Source: Akkermansiaceae bacterium
GTDB taxonomy: Bacteria > Verrucomicrobiota > Verrucomicrobiia > Verrucomicrobiales > Akkermansiaceae
Length of the DNA stretch: 64,000 bases
NCBI GenBank assembly: GCA_905182405.1
Contig: CAJJBQ010000002.1
Coordinates: 1,784,483-1,848,482, forward strand
Direction: 5' to 3'
Part shown: piece by piece, positions 26,404-34,605 of the stretch
Position numbering within the stretch: position 1 is the first letter of the stretch
How the letters are laid out: every line of letters starts with the position of its first letter
The notes under the pieces: generated by a model
The model's input: only the letters and a program-made list of their open reading frames with translations
Database searches by the model: none
Told to the model about the DNA's origin: nothing
Made by a program: the position numbers and the translations under genes

Positions 26404-27320
26404 CGATTCGTTTTTCCCGCCAGATCCAAGAGCAGGGAATTGGAAACGGCGTTTCCTAAACGCTCGAATTCATCAAAGGTCCAAACCACCTCTTTCGACT
26501 TTGGCTCAATCTCAATGAGAAGTGGGTTCCCGGGACCCGCATGGCAGTTTCCGATGACGTAATTTCCATTTGAAAGCACCTCAAGAGTCGTCACCCAAGC
26601 GAGTCGAATTTCCGGAAGTTCATCCTGCGTGAGCTTCCACACAACCCTCTTCGAGGGAGTCACTTCGATGACACTGTGTCCGTTTCCGGTCGCGATAAGG
26701 GTGTTGCCATTCTTCAAACGAAGGGCCCCAAACAGGCGATTTCCAAAAGCCTCAAGGCCATGCCCTCCCTTATTCTCTTTTCCAAAAAGGGGCACCTCAT
26801 ACTCCCAAACGACCTTTCCCCCACCATCGTATTCGCGCAGCTTTCCATCGGCCTCATGGCACACCAGATAATGACCGTTTGCCAACTTCCGCACGAGGCG
26901 GGTGTCCGTATGCGCATTGGGATGATCCACCGTAAGAGCGAATTCCTTCAACAATTTCCCTTCGCGATTAATCTCGATAATGCGCGCAGGTCCACTCTCC
27001 GCGATCATAAACTTCCCTTCTCCCAGGGGTTGAAACGAATGCAGCTCCATACGCTTTCCTTCGTTCCCATTGGAAGCCGCGGCATCGTAGCTCCAAACCA
27101 CTTTTTTGGTCTTCCGATCAATCTCAACCAAGCGTCGCATCTTTTCCTGCACGAGAATATTTCCCGACGGAAGCAAGTGCACATCGTGAATCCCATCCCA
27201 CTTCATTTCCCAAGTCACGGCTCCTTTGGAATTGATAATCACGAGCTTGCCCTTGCCTTGCGTGAGCACTTCGTGGGCCGACAGAATTGGAAGGAAAAGG
27301 AATAAGAGGAGATATTTCAT
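26400..27320 (-). CDS. Secreted beta-propeller protein (PQQ/arylsulfotransferase-like repeats)
   Basis: Exported propeller of unknown activity. The 306-residue protein has a signal peptide (about 17 residues, ending LSAHE) and six to seven repeats built on patterns such as GAVTWEMKWDG, KKVVWSYDAA, GKVVWEYEVP, KRVVWKLTQD and KEVVWTFDEF. Each repeat pairs a V-x-W strand with a GN/GNT turn. This pattern is shared by PQQ-like and arylsulfotransferase-like propellers. No catalytic residues were recognised. A 37-codon frame on the upstream side ends in an ATGA overlap with this start. Confidence 0.8.
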   Translation of the reverse strand: MKYLLLFLFLPILSAHEVLTQGKGKLVIINSKGAVTWEMKWDGIHDVHLLPSGNILVQEKMRRLVEIDRKTKKVVWSYDAAASNGNEGKRMELHSFQPLGEGKFMIAESGPARIIEINREGKLLKEFALTVDHPNAHTDTRLVRKLANGHYLVCHEADGKLREYDGGGKVVWEYEVPLFGKENKGGHGLEAFGNRLFGALRLKNGNTLIATGNGHSVIEVTPSKRVVWKLTQDELPEIRLAWVTTLEVLSNGNYVIGNCHAGPGNPLLIEIEPKSKEVVWTFDEFERLGNAVSNSLLLDLAGKTNR

Positions 27321-27430
27321 TCGCGGTCAGAGTTGGGTTGAGTGATGAGATAGTAACCCGCAATGGTAAAAAGCCCCAGCAATAATCGGAGCATTGGAAG
27401 CCCCCCCGTTATAACCAGCACCGAAGACAT
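27317..27430 (-). CDS. Possible 37-residue membrane peptide coupled to the propeller gene
   Basis: A short frame starting at ATG 27430 encodes 37 residues with a hydrophobic core (MLRLLLGLFTIAGYYLI) and ends in a TGA that overlaps the ATG of the next gene (ATGA). This junction is the same as those of many real gene pairs in this window. The frame is open further upstream to 27547. No family is recognised, and the peptide may be a chance frame or a leader. Confidence 0.3.
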   Translation of the reverse strand: MSSVLVITGGLPMLRLLLGLFTIAGYYLITQPNSDRE

Positions 27431-27740
27431 CACGATCCTTCGGCAAATCCTAATGCGACACAGCTCAGAAAGACCCAGCCAAAATATTTTGTAATTCGAT
27501 TTCCCATCATTATTTTTAATCGACCTTAACTTTTCTCCTATGCGCACCTTAAAGCAATTACCGCAGCAATCATAGTTTATGATCGGTGTTTGCGACGCTA
27601 TAATCTATTTTCTCTAGGGAAAAGTCGTTCCTAGCGTGCTGAGTCAATCCCACGCGACTCATGAACTCCGCTCTTCTCTGCAACGACAAGCATTCCAAAC
27701 TCGATCCTAGGGGTGCTCTTTCCCTACTTTTTCATCGCGA
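27431..27740. other. Intergenic region, nothing recognised
   Basis: About 310 bases between two minus-strand genes. It is AT-rich in the middle (around 27490-27540) and probably holds the promoter for the propeller gene. No tRNA, hairpin terminator or repeat was identified. The short frame from 27661 on the plus strand runs antisense into the following gene and looks like chance. Confidence 0.4.
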
Positions 27741-28739
27741 TCATCGATTGACCTCTCTCCGTGCCTTCGCTTCGGCGATCCACTTGCGGTCGGCGCTAGA
27801 AAGCTGGGATTCATTCGTCTTGAGCTTTTTGCCATCGGGTTCGATAAGGAGGAGTTCCCCGTTCCGATAGCGCGCAAGTTTCGCGAAGAGACTTTGGCCG
27901 TTCTTGCCATTCCATTGACGGTAGCCCTTGGCCGCCATTGAACGTTTCCAGACCGCGTAATTATGCTCGTGTGTAAGCACGAGGTTCTTGAGTTGCCCAA
28001 AATATTCCGAAGAGTTTCCTTTTTTATACCCTCGGTATTGCGCAAGCACCCCCTTGGACGGACTCACCACGATGACAGCGGGAAGTCCCAAAACGCGGTA
28101 TTGCTTCTTGAGCTGCTCAAGGTAGGCGCGCTGACGCGTTTCGGAATCCCCAATTTCTCCTAAATTTCCTCGGGATCCTCCCGCCCCGGAAAGGTCCAGT
28201 TTCAACCGGACAACTTCTTCTTTCGACCAGCTCTTAAAATCGGGCAGGCCAAAGACCTCGCGATTGAGCGTCTTACAAAGCGGGCTTCCCGCTGCGCCCG
28301 AACTAGCCGAGCGCGTGAACCAAATGAGCATTGGTTTTCCAGTTCCGGCGGATTCGCGTTTTGCCTCGGTATAGCTTGTTCGCCATGCCGATTTTGGTTT
28401 TTTAACCTTCGTAAAGGCCTTGTCAAACGCGATATCCGCCAGGGGTTTTCTATCATCGGAAAAGACAATCATGTCATCCGAGGGAAGGACGTAGCCCTGA
28501 ATCTTCACCTCTCCTTCTTTAACACTCGTGGGGAGATACCCGGCAGCTTGCACCGGAGCGTCGCCGACCGAGATGCCATCGCCCTCGGCTGGCTTCTCAT
28601 AGCCCAGCCCCGCGAATCCTGCCGCGGAAGGGCCTTGGCCCTGATTCGATCTCCTGATCTTGGGCCGGATGGTGGGCACTTCCATGAGCTCCGCGCAAGA
28701 GCTGAATAGGACAGGAAGAAAGAGGAAGGCAGCGCGCAT
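27741..28739 (-). CDS. Thioredoxin-fold lipoprotein without a CxxC motif
   Basis: Predicted envelope protein with a thioredoxin-like domain. The 332-residue protein starts with a lipoprotein signal (LPVLFSSCAEL; Cys at about residue 15) and a spacer of about 110 residues. The thioredoxin-like domain has KPMLIWFTRSASSGAAGSPL followed by a lone CKTLNREVF, then LKKQYRVLGLPAVIVVSP with the cis-Pro loop. Where thioredoxins have CxxC, only one Cys (SPLC) remains, so classical disulfide exchange is unlikely. The C terminus carries a basic segment around EPDGKKLKTNESQLSSADR. It is divergent from the antiporter gene. Confidence 0.72.
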   Translation of the reverse strand: MRAAFLFLPVLFSSCAELMEVPTIRPKIRRSNQGQGPSAAGFAGLGYEKPAEGDGISVGDAPVQAAGYLPTSVKEGEVKIQGYVLPSDDMIVFSDDRKPLADIAFDKAFTKVKKPKSAWRTSYTEAKRESAGTGKPMLIWFTRSASSGAAGSPLCKTLNREVFGLPDFKSWSKEEVVRLKLDLSGAGGSRGNLGEIGDSETRQRAYLEQLKKQYRVLGLPAVIVVSPSKGVLAQYRGYKKGNSSEYFGQLKNLVLTHEHNYAVWKRSMAAKGYRQWNGKNGQSLFAKLARYRNGELLLIEPDGKKLKTNESQLSSADRKWIAEAKARREVNR

Positions 28740-28827
28740 GGAACTTAGGGTAAGGATAGGGGAAAAAGATGCAAGTTGGGCGTTAATGAAGGGTCATCGA
28801 GGGCTTGCGGTCTGGATCACCAGCGCT

Positions 28828-30630
28828 ATGGTCCCCCCCGTGAAGCAACTTCTTGTTTTTCGACTACTTTTGCTAGCGATTCTCCCTCTACTTTTTGTCT
28901 CTTCCGCTTCTGCCGCAAGCGGCGGGGCAACTCCCACCTACGAAGCGAGCGAATATGGTCTTGATAAGGACCGCTACGCCAAGTTCCCCCTTCCCATCTC
29001 CGTTTATGAGGAAACGGAGAACGAGGAGATGGGAATCTGGGACAAGCTCAAGAAACGCGCGGGTGCTCAAAATGGTTTCAACCTCGTCGCCTCCATCATT
29101 TTCCTCTGCGCGATCGTTCATACCTTCCTCGCCGGCTATTTCATCGAAATGGCGCATCATCATGAGAAAGCCCACAAGGAACTCATCGAGAAAAAAGGAC
29201 TCACCGGGGAGGCCAAACCCCACGACGGGGCCAAAGATGACGTTTCCTTTAAAGCGAACCTCTTTCATTTCTTGGGAGAGGTGGAAGCCATTTTCGGGAT
29301 CTGGGTCATTGCCCTAGCTGGAGCGATCCTTTGGTTCTTCGGCATTCAAACAAACGAGCTTGGCGATGGCTTCAACCAGCTAAAGGGATACATCGGCAAA
29401 GATGTTAACTACACCGAGCCTATCTTCGTTGTGATCATCATGGCGATTGCCGCCACCCGCCCTGTAGTTCGTCTCGCGGAATTCCTCGTGGACAAGGTCG
29501 CCAAGGTTTTCGGCGGAAGCACCGCTGCTTGGTGGTTCTCCGCTCTCACCATCACGCCGCTACTCGGCTCATTCATCACCGAGCCGGCCGCCATGACGAT
29601 TGCCGCGCTTCTCCTGGCGAAGAAATTCTTCGACCTCAACCCCTCTCCTAAGTTCGCCTACGCCACCCTGGGCCTTCTCTTCGTAAACATCTCGGTGGGA
29701 GGAACGCTCACTCACTTCGCCGCTCCACCCGTCCTCATGATTGCCCAGAAATGGTCCTTCGGAATGAGCTTCATGTTTATCAACTTCGGGTGGAAGGCCG
29801 CACTCGGTATTATTATCTCAAACACCGCTTACTTCTACTATTTCAGGAAGGAATTCTCCGGTCTCAAGAAGCAGGTGAGTCAGGACATGCACATCCCAAT
29901 GAAGTGGGTCGACCGCGAAGACCCGATCCCCCTTTGGATCACCATCGTCCACGTCCTCTTCCTCGCTTGGACCGTCGTCTTTGCTCACGATCCTGTCCTT
30001 TTCGTCGGCGGCTTCCTTTTTTTCCTCGGCTTCACCCAAGCCACCGGACATCACCAAAACGATGTCAACATGAAGGGCCCCATCCTCGTCGGCTTCTTCC
30101 TTGCTGGTCTCGTCATTCACGGAGGTTGCCAGGGTTGGTGGATTTCCGTCCTCTTAACATCCATCGAAAACGAATGGGTCCTCATGATCGGCTCCACCGT
30201 CCTCACGGCCTTCAATGACAACGCCGCCATCACCTACCTCGCGTCACAGGCTCCAGGCCTGAGTATCGGGGCAAAGTATGCCGTGGTCGCAGGTGCCGTG
30301 ACTGGTGGAGGCCTCACCGTGATCGCCAACGCGCCTAACCCAGCCGGCCAATCATTGCTCAACCGCTACTTCAAGGGAGGCGTGGCTCCCTTAGGTCTCC
30401 TGAAGGCCGCTTTGGTTCCTACGGTCATTATGGGTGCTTGCTTCATGCTTCTTAAAACCCCCGGGATGACCCAAGACCCTCAACCTGTCGTAGATGCCCA
30501 TGACTCAGAACACTTCGAGGGCACCGGAGTTTTTGAAGGCACGGGCACCTTCGAAGGCTCAGGCCGTATTGAAGGAACAGGAACCTTCACCGGCGAAGGA
30601 ACCTTCGAAGAGGCAAAACCCCCTGAATAA
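28828..30630 (+). CDS. Putative Na+/H+ antiporter with repetitive Gly/Thr tail
   Basis: Large membrane transporter resembling the putative Na+/H+ antiporter (NhaD-like ion transporter) family. From ATG 28828 the protein has 600 residues: a signal-like first helix ending SSASAASG, a periplasmic segment, and then about 11 helices. The segments SFITEPAAMTIAALLLAKKF, GGTLTHFAAPPVLMIAQ and LTAFNDNAAITYLASQAPG are typical of ion-transporter superfamily re-entrant regions. The last 40 residues repeat a short FEGTGTFEGSG-like motif. A GTG at 28840 (VKQLL) is an alternative start. The function is a family-level guess. Confidence 0.8.
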   Translation: MVPPVKQLLVFRLLLLAILPLLFVSSASAASGGATPTYEASEYGLDKDRYAKFPLPISVYEETENEEMGIWDKLKKRAGAQNGFNLVASIIFLCAIVHTFLAGYFIEMAHHHEKAHKELIEKKGLTGEAKPHDGAKDDVSFKANLFHFLGEVEAIFGIWVIALAGAILWFFGIQTNELGDGFNQLKGYIGKDVNYTEPIFVVIIMAIAATRPVVRLAEFLVDKVAKVFGGSTAAWWFSALTITPLLGSFITEPAAMTIAALLLAKKFFDLNPSPKFAYATLGLLFVNISVGGTLTHFAAPPVLMIAQKWSFGMSFMFINFGWKAALGIIISNTAYFYYFRKEFSGLKKQVSQDMHIPMKWVDREDPIPLWITIVHVLFLAWTVVFAHDPVLFVGGFLFFLGFTQATGHHQNDVNMKGPILVGFFLAGLVIHGGCQGWWISVLLTSIENEWVLMIGSTVLTAFNDNAAITYLASQAPGLSIGAKYAVVAGAVTGGGLTVIANAPNPAGQSLLNRYFKGGVAPLGLLKAALVPTVIMGACFMLLKTPGMTQDPQPVVDAHDSEHFEGTGVFEGTGTFEGSGRIEGTGTFTGEGTFEEAKPPE

Positions 30631-30635
30631 AAACC

Positions 30636-31217
30636 ATGTTCACCGGACTCATCGAAGCCAAGGGGCGCGTCGCCCTCATGGAAAACCGTGGAGAGCAAGC
30701 GCGCCTTAGTCTTGAGATCCCCTTCTCCGGGGAATTGGCCTTGGGCGAATCCGTCGCCGTGAATGGCTGCTGCCTCACCGTGACCGAGATCGGAGAAACG
30801 GTGAGCTTTGACCTCCTCGCCCAGACCCTCAAAGTCACCTCACTAGGACAATTGAGCGCTGGGGAAATCGTCAATCTCGAACGAGCGCTCGCGATCGGTG
30901 ATCGCTTGGGTGGGCATTTTGTCCAGGGACACGTCGACGACATCGGCGAAATCCTCGATCTCTCTCCCATGGGACAGGATTATCTCCTCAAGGTAAAGCT
31001 CCCCGAATCAATCCACGCCCTCTGCCTTGATAAGGGCTCACTGACGATTGACGGCATTTCGCTAACCATCGCAGAACTCAAAGACGAGTCCGCCGTCTTC
31101 TGGATCACCCCGCACACCTTCGCCGAAACCCACCTCGGCGAAGCCCAAATTGGACAAACCGTAAATCTCGAAGCTGATCTTCTTGCGAAATATGTCCAAA
31201 AGCTTACTGTTCGATAA
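30636..31217 (+). CDS. ribE: Riboflavin synthase alpha subunit
   Basis: Dismutates two 6,7-dimethyl-8-ribityllumazines to riboflavin. The 193-residue protein has the invariant MFTGLIEAKG start and two lumazine-binding barrels. The first contains GESVAVNGCCLTVTEIG and GDRLGGHFVQGHVDDIG; the second contains KGSLTIDGISLTIAEL and ITPHTFAETHLGEAQIG. Slightly shorter than the typical 200-220 but complete. No other rib genes are adjacent. It begins five bases after the antiporter stop, so the two may share a transcript. Confidence 0.95.
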   Translation: MFTGLIEAKGRVALMENRGEQARLSLEIPFSGELALGESVAVNGCCLTVTEIGETVSFDLLAQTLKVTSLGQLSAGEIVNLERALAIGDRLGGHFVQGHVDDIGEILDLSPMGQDYLLKVKLPESIHALCLDKGSLTIDGISLTIAELKDESAVFWITPHTFAETHLGEAQIGQTVNLEADLLAKYVQKLTVR

Positions 31218-31221
31218 ACTC

Positions 31222-31953
31222 ATGCAACCCATCACGAAAACCCTCATGACTCTCATCTTTGCCGTGCAAGCGGCCGAGGCCCAGCAGCCCGTCTCCGAGG
31301 TTCCTGCCTGAGTAATGTGACCAGGCGAAGCGGGCACCGTGCGTGGCCGATCAGGTGGTGGAGACGTCTTTGAAGACCTCGCATTCCTCGAAGAAAGCAG
31401 TAGCCCCATGCTGAGAAATCTGGGTGGATTTTTGAAGAAGCCGGAAGACAAAAAAGGGTTCGCCTTTTACTCCCGCTGGGTTCCTGAGAAGCCAGATCAC
31501 GGCAAGGTTTACATGAACCTCAGCTATCAGGTAACCGATAATCTACGCGCTGGTCTCGATTGGCGACCGCTCACTGGCGATGTAAGCCCGCTTATCAATT
31601 TCCGTGCGATCTCCGAAGACGACGGCTGGAGACCCGCCCTAATTCTGGGCATGAGCAACGATGACTTCGGAGACATCAACAGCGATAGCTACTATGCGAC
31701 TCTGTCCAAACACGCCTTCGTCGTCGAAAAAGTGAACGTCTCGGTCTACGGCGGTGCCACCTTTATTAGGGAATTGGACGAGATTCGCCCGGTCGGAGGA
31801 ATTCACTGGAGCCGAGGAGCCTGGTCCGGCCTCCTTATGTATAGCGGAGTCGATGAACACATCTCGATTTCCCGCAGATTGGGCAGCCACACTGTGACCT
31901 TCCTAATGTTCGACCTCAAGCTCCCGGGAATGGCTTATAGCTTCACTTTCTAG
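31222..31953 (+). pseudogene. Outer-membrane beta-barrel protein gene interrupted after its signal peptide
   Basis: ATG 31222 encodes a clean signal peptide (MQPITKTLMTLIFAVQAAEA) and a few mature residues, then hits TGA at 31309, and a second TGA follows at 31318. The same frame then reopens and runs to 31953. That part encodes about 200 residues with alternating hydrophobic/polar strands and Tyr/Gly-rich turns (VYMNLSYQVTDNLRAGLDW, SYYATLSKHAF, VSVYGGATFI) that resemble a YjbH-like or similar outer-membrane barrel. It can be read as a GTG-started gene from 31339, but that product would lack an export signal. I read it as a broken gene; stop-codon sequencing error is the other option. Confidence 0.6.
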
Positions 31954-31998
31954 GTTATCTGGACAGAAACCGAATGAGAGTAATGATCGCCCTTAGTT

Positions 31999-33261
31999 GT
32001 GAAGTGGCTCTTTAATTCGTGGATTACCGGAGTTCTTTTGGCACTCGCGACATTTCTGGCGTGGAATCATCGCTTCGAGGTTTCCGATCACCCGCTAAAT
32101 GCGACGGTGATTGATGAGAAGTTTCTGAAAACGATCCCCGCGCCTAGGCGGACGCACTGCTCAATTCAAGAAACAGAGGAAGGTCCGGTGACCCACCTCG
32201 AGCGAGAGGGAGAGGGAGAGAAAGGAACTCCCGCGATCCAAATTATACTGCACGACTTAGAAGATGTGCAATTCATCTACATCAGCTGTGACTACCGCTT
32301 GAAAGACGTTGTCCCCGGAGAACAAAGCTGGATGACTGCGAAGGGAATTTTCTCTGACAAGATGGAAGATGAGAGCTCTCGACAGCCCTCTGACTTTGTC
32401 CTTTTTGAAGGATCGGGAACTCAAGACTGGACGAAGCTCGAAGTGGTTAGAAAACTCACCGGAGCAGTTACAGACACTCATTTCTATTTCTCAGTCGGAG
32501 GAAAAAGCGGATCTCTTGACCTTAGGAATCTTCGCTTTTCGAAAGTCGCGGAACGCTCTTGGGTTCGATTCGTCTCGATCGCTCTCGCGCTCGGCTGGCT
32601 GAGCTTAATCCTCCGTCTGCTTTGGAAATGCGATGTCCGTAATCCGGTGAGAGCAGCGGGCGCTGGTCTCATGATGCTCTCGTTGCTTTGGGTAGGAGCC
32701 TTTCCCACAACCATCACTCTACTCGCGCCTCTCTCTGACGCTTTTTCCCTCGATCTGCCCGATGTTCCCAAAAGCCCACCTCTCGATTCAGACACTGCTA
32801 TTTCTCAAGCCTCTGTAACCCCTAAAAAATCAGATCCCGCCGAAGACCAGCCTCGCAACGCTACGCTGCCGGAACCTGAGTCACTTGATGATGCGTTATC
32901 CGCGCCCACCCCGATTCTAAAAGAGAACGCATCTCCTGAGAAGGGAGCGAATTCAGGAGTCATCTCCACACAGCTCAGGAAAATAATGATCGTCTTGTCT
33001 CGGTTCCATATTCTTATCTTTGCGCTGCTTTCCTTGTTCTGGTTCCTCCTCACACGAAGCGTCAAAAGCTGGCCCTTTGTCGTGGCTCTTGCCGTACTTC
33101 CCGAAATGCTTGCTCACTTCACCTTCTATGGATTAGATTGGAAGGATGGCGTTGATCTCTCCCGGAACCTCTCGGGAGTGGCCTTGGGATTTCTTACTTG
33201 GCGGCACCGGGACCACATTTTTCAGATCACTCGAAGGGCTTTCCGCAAACAAAAGGCCTGA
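31999..33261 (+). CDS. Hypothetical membrane protein with VanZ-like C terminus
   Basis: Unrecognised 420-residue protein starting at GTG. It has an N-terminal helix (about residues 6-24), an extracytoplasmic region to about 190, two helices (about 192-212 and 222-245), and a Ser/Pro-rich polar linker (about 255-325). A C-terminal membrane part begins at about 330. In that part, LPEMLAHFTFYGLDWKDGVD followed by LSRNLSGVALGF is reminiscent of the VanZ-like pattern (Glu, then D-W-x-D, then N-x-x-G). The family call is weak. It follows the broken barrel gene by 45 bases. Confidence 0.6.
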   Translation: MKWLFNSWITGVLLALATFLAWNHRFEVSDHPLNATVIDEKFLKTIPAPRRTHCSIQETEEGPVTHLEREGEGEKGTPAIQIILHDLEDVQFIYISCDYRLKDVVPGEQSWMTAKGIFSDKMEDESSRQPSDFVLFEGSGTQDWTKLEVVRKLTGAVTDTHFYFSVGGKSGSLDLRNLRFSKVAERSWVRFVSIALALGWLSLILRLLWKCDVRNPVRAAGAGLMMLSLLWVGAFPTTITLLAPLSDAFSLDLPDVPKSPPLDSDTAISQASVTPKKSDPAEDQPRNATLPEPESLDDALSAPTPILKENASPEKGANSGVISTQLRKIMIVLSRFHILIFALLSLFWFLLTRSVKSWPFVVALAVLPEMLAHFTFYGLDWKDGVDLSRNLSGVALGFLTWRHRDHIFQITRRAFRKQKA

Positions 33262-33333
33262 GAATCCCGTCTCGACATTGAGAAAGCGGGTCCTATCCTC
33301 GCGCGCCCGCGATCTACCGCGGGATTTCCTGCT

Positions 33334-34605
33334 ATGGCCAAAAGTTTCCAGACTCTTCCCGGTTTTCGCGACTTCCGACCCGAAGACTGCGCGGTGCGCA
33401 ACTACCTCTTCGCAAACTTCCGCGAGGTGGCCAAACGCTATGGCTTCGTGGAATACGAAACCCCCATTCTTGAACCCACCGAGCTATACGAAAAGAAAGC
33501 CGGGGGCGAACTCAACAGCCAGCTTTTCTGCTTCGAAGACAAAGGGGGGCGCAATGTTACCCTCCGCCCCGAGGTCACCGCCTCACTCGGACGACTCGTC
33601 AGCACCGTTCAGCGCGATTATCCCAAGCCCCTTCGCTGGTTCGAAATTGGCCAGTGTTTCCGCTACGAAAAGCCCCAAAAGGGCCGTACCCGCGAGTTCT
33701 ACCAGTTCAACGTCGATCTTATCGGCGAGTCCTGCCCCGGAGCCGATGCCGAACTCATCGCACTTTCGATCGACCTAATGAGCGAGTTGGGATTCCAGAA
33801 AGGCGACTACGTCATTCGCCTCTCGGACCGCGCCTACTGGCAAAAATTTGGAAATACCAAAAGCCTTTCATCCGAGCAATGCGACTCGCTCTTGCAGATC
33901 GTCGATAAGCTCGAGCGCGAGAAACCAGAAGTCACCGAAGAGAAATTGAACGTTCTTGGTTTAACGACCGCTGAAGTTCAAGAGGCCATTTGTAATCCCG
34001 CTTCGCTCGGCGAAAATCTCGACACCATCCTCGCCAATTTGAAAGCACGCGGCATGGCAGACTTCATTGAGGTCGACCTCTCGATCGTGCGTGGACTCGC
34101 TTACTACACCGGGGTCGTTTTCGAAGTCTTCGATGCCAAAAAGTCCCTCCGCGCCGTCGCCGGTGGCGGTCGCTACGACTCTCTCATTTCGGCCCTCTCA
34201 AATGGCAGCGTGGACCTTCCCGCCGCCGGATTTGCGATTGGCGATGTCGTCATCCGCCACCTCATCGAAGAAACTCCGCACGCTGCCGAAAAAATGCAGA
34301 CCACCATCAATGCGGCTTCTGGCTGTGATGTTTACCTCGTGCTCGCTGACAACAGCAAACAAGCGAACGCGCTCGCTCTGGCCGCCCAGCTCCGAAGCGC
34401 GGGGATCGCGACCACCTTTTCACTCACCCCCGCAAAGGTCGGAAAACAATTCAAGCAGGCCGAGCAAGCAGGCGCCCCCCTCGCGCTTGTGGTGGGCTCG
34501 GAGTTTCCCGAACTTTCCCTCAAAATCCTCGCGACCCGCAGCGAGGAAACCATCCCCGCCGATCAAGACATCGTCGAAACCATTTCCAACATCCTGAATC
34601 AATGA
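33334..34605 (+). CDS. hisS: Histidyl-tRNA synthetase
   Basis: Charges tRNA-His. The 423-residue class II synthetase has FQTLPGFRDFRPEDC at the N terminus, motif 2 around KPLRWFEIGQCFRYEKPQKG, REFYQFNVDLIG, the HisA boxes SIVRGLAYYTGVVFEVFD and AVAGGGRYDSL, and a C-terminal anticodon-binding domain. Length matches the family. Its stop overlaps the aspS start by four bases; hisS-aspS pairing is common in bacteria. Confidence 0.96.
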   Translation: MAKSFQTLPGFRDFRPEDCAVRNYLFANFREVAKRYGFVEYETPILEPTELYEKKAGGELNSQLFCFEDKGGRNVTLRPEVTASLGRLVSTVQRDYPKPLRWFEIGQCFRYEKPQKGRTREFYQFNVDLIGESCPGADAELIALSIDLMSELGFQKGDYVIRLSDRAYWQKFGNTKSLSSEQCDSLLQIVDKLEREKPEVTEEKLNVLGLTTAEVQEAICNPASLGENLDTILANLKARGMADFIEVDLSIVRGLAYYTGVVFEVFDAKKSLRAVAGGGRYDSLISALSNGSVDLPAAGFAIGDVVIRHLIEETPHAAEKMQTTINAASGCDVYLVLADNSKQANALALAAQLRSAGIATTFSLTPAKVGKQFKQAEQAGAPLALVVGSEFPELSLKILATRSEETIPADQDIVETISNILNQ

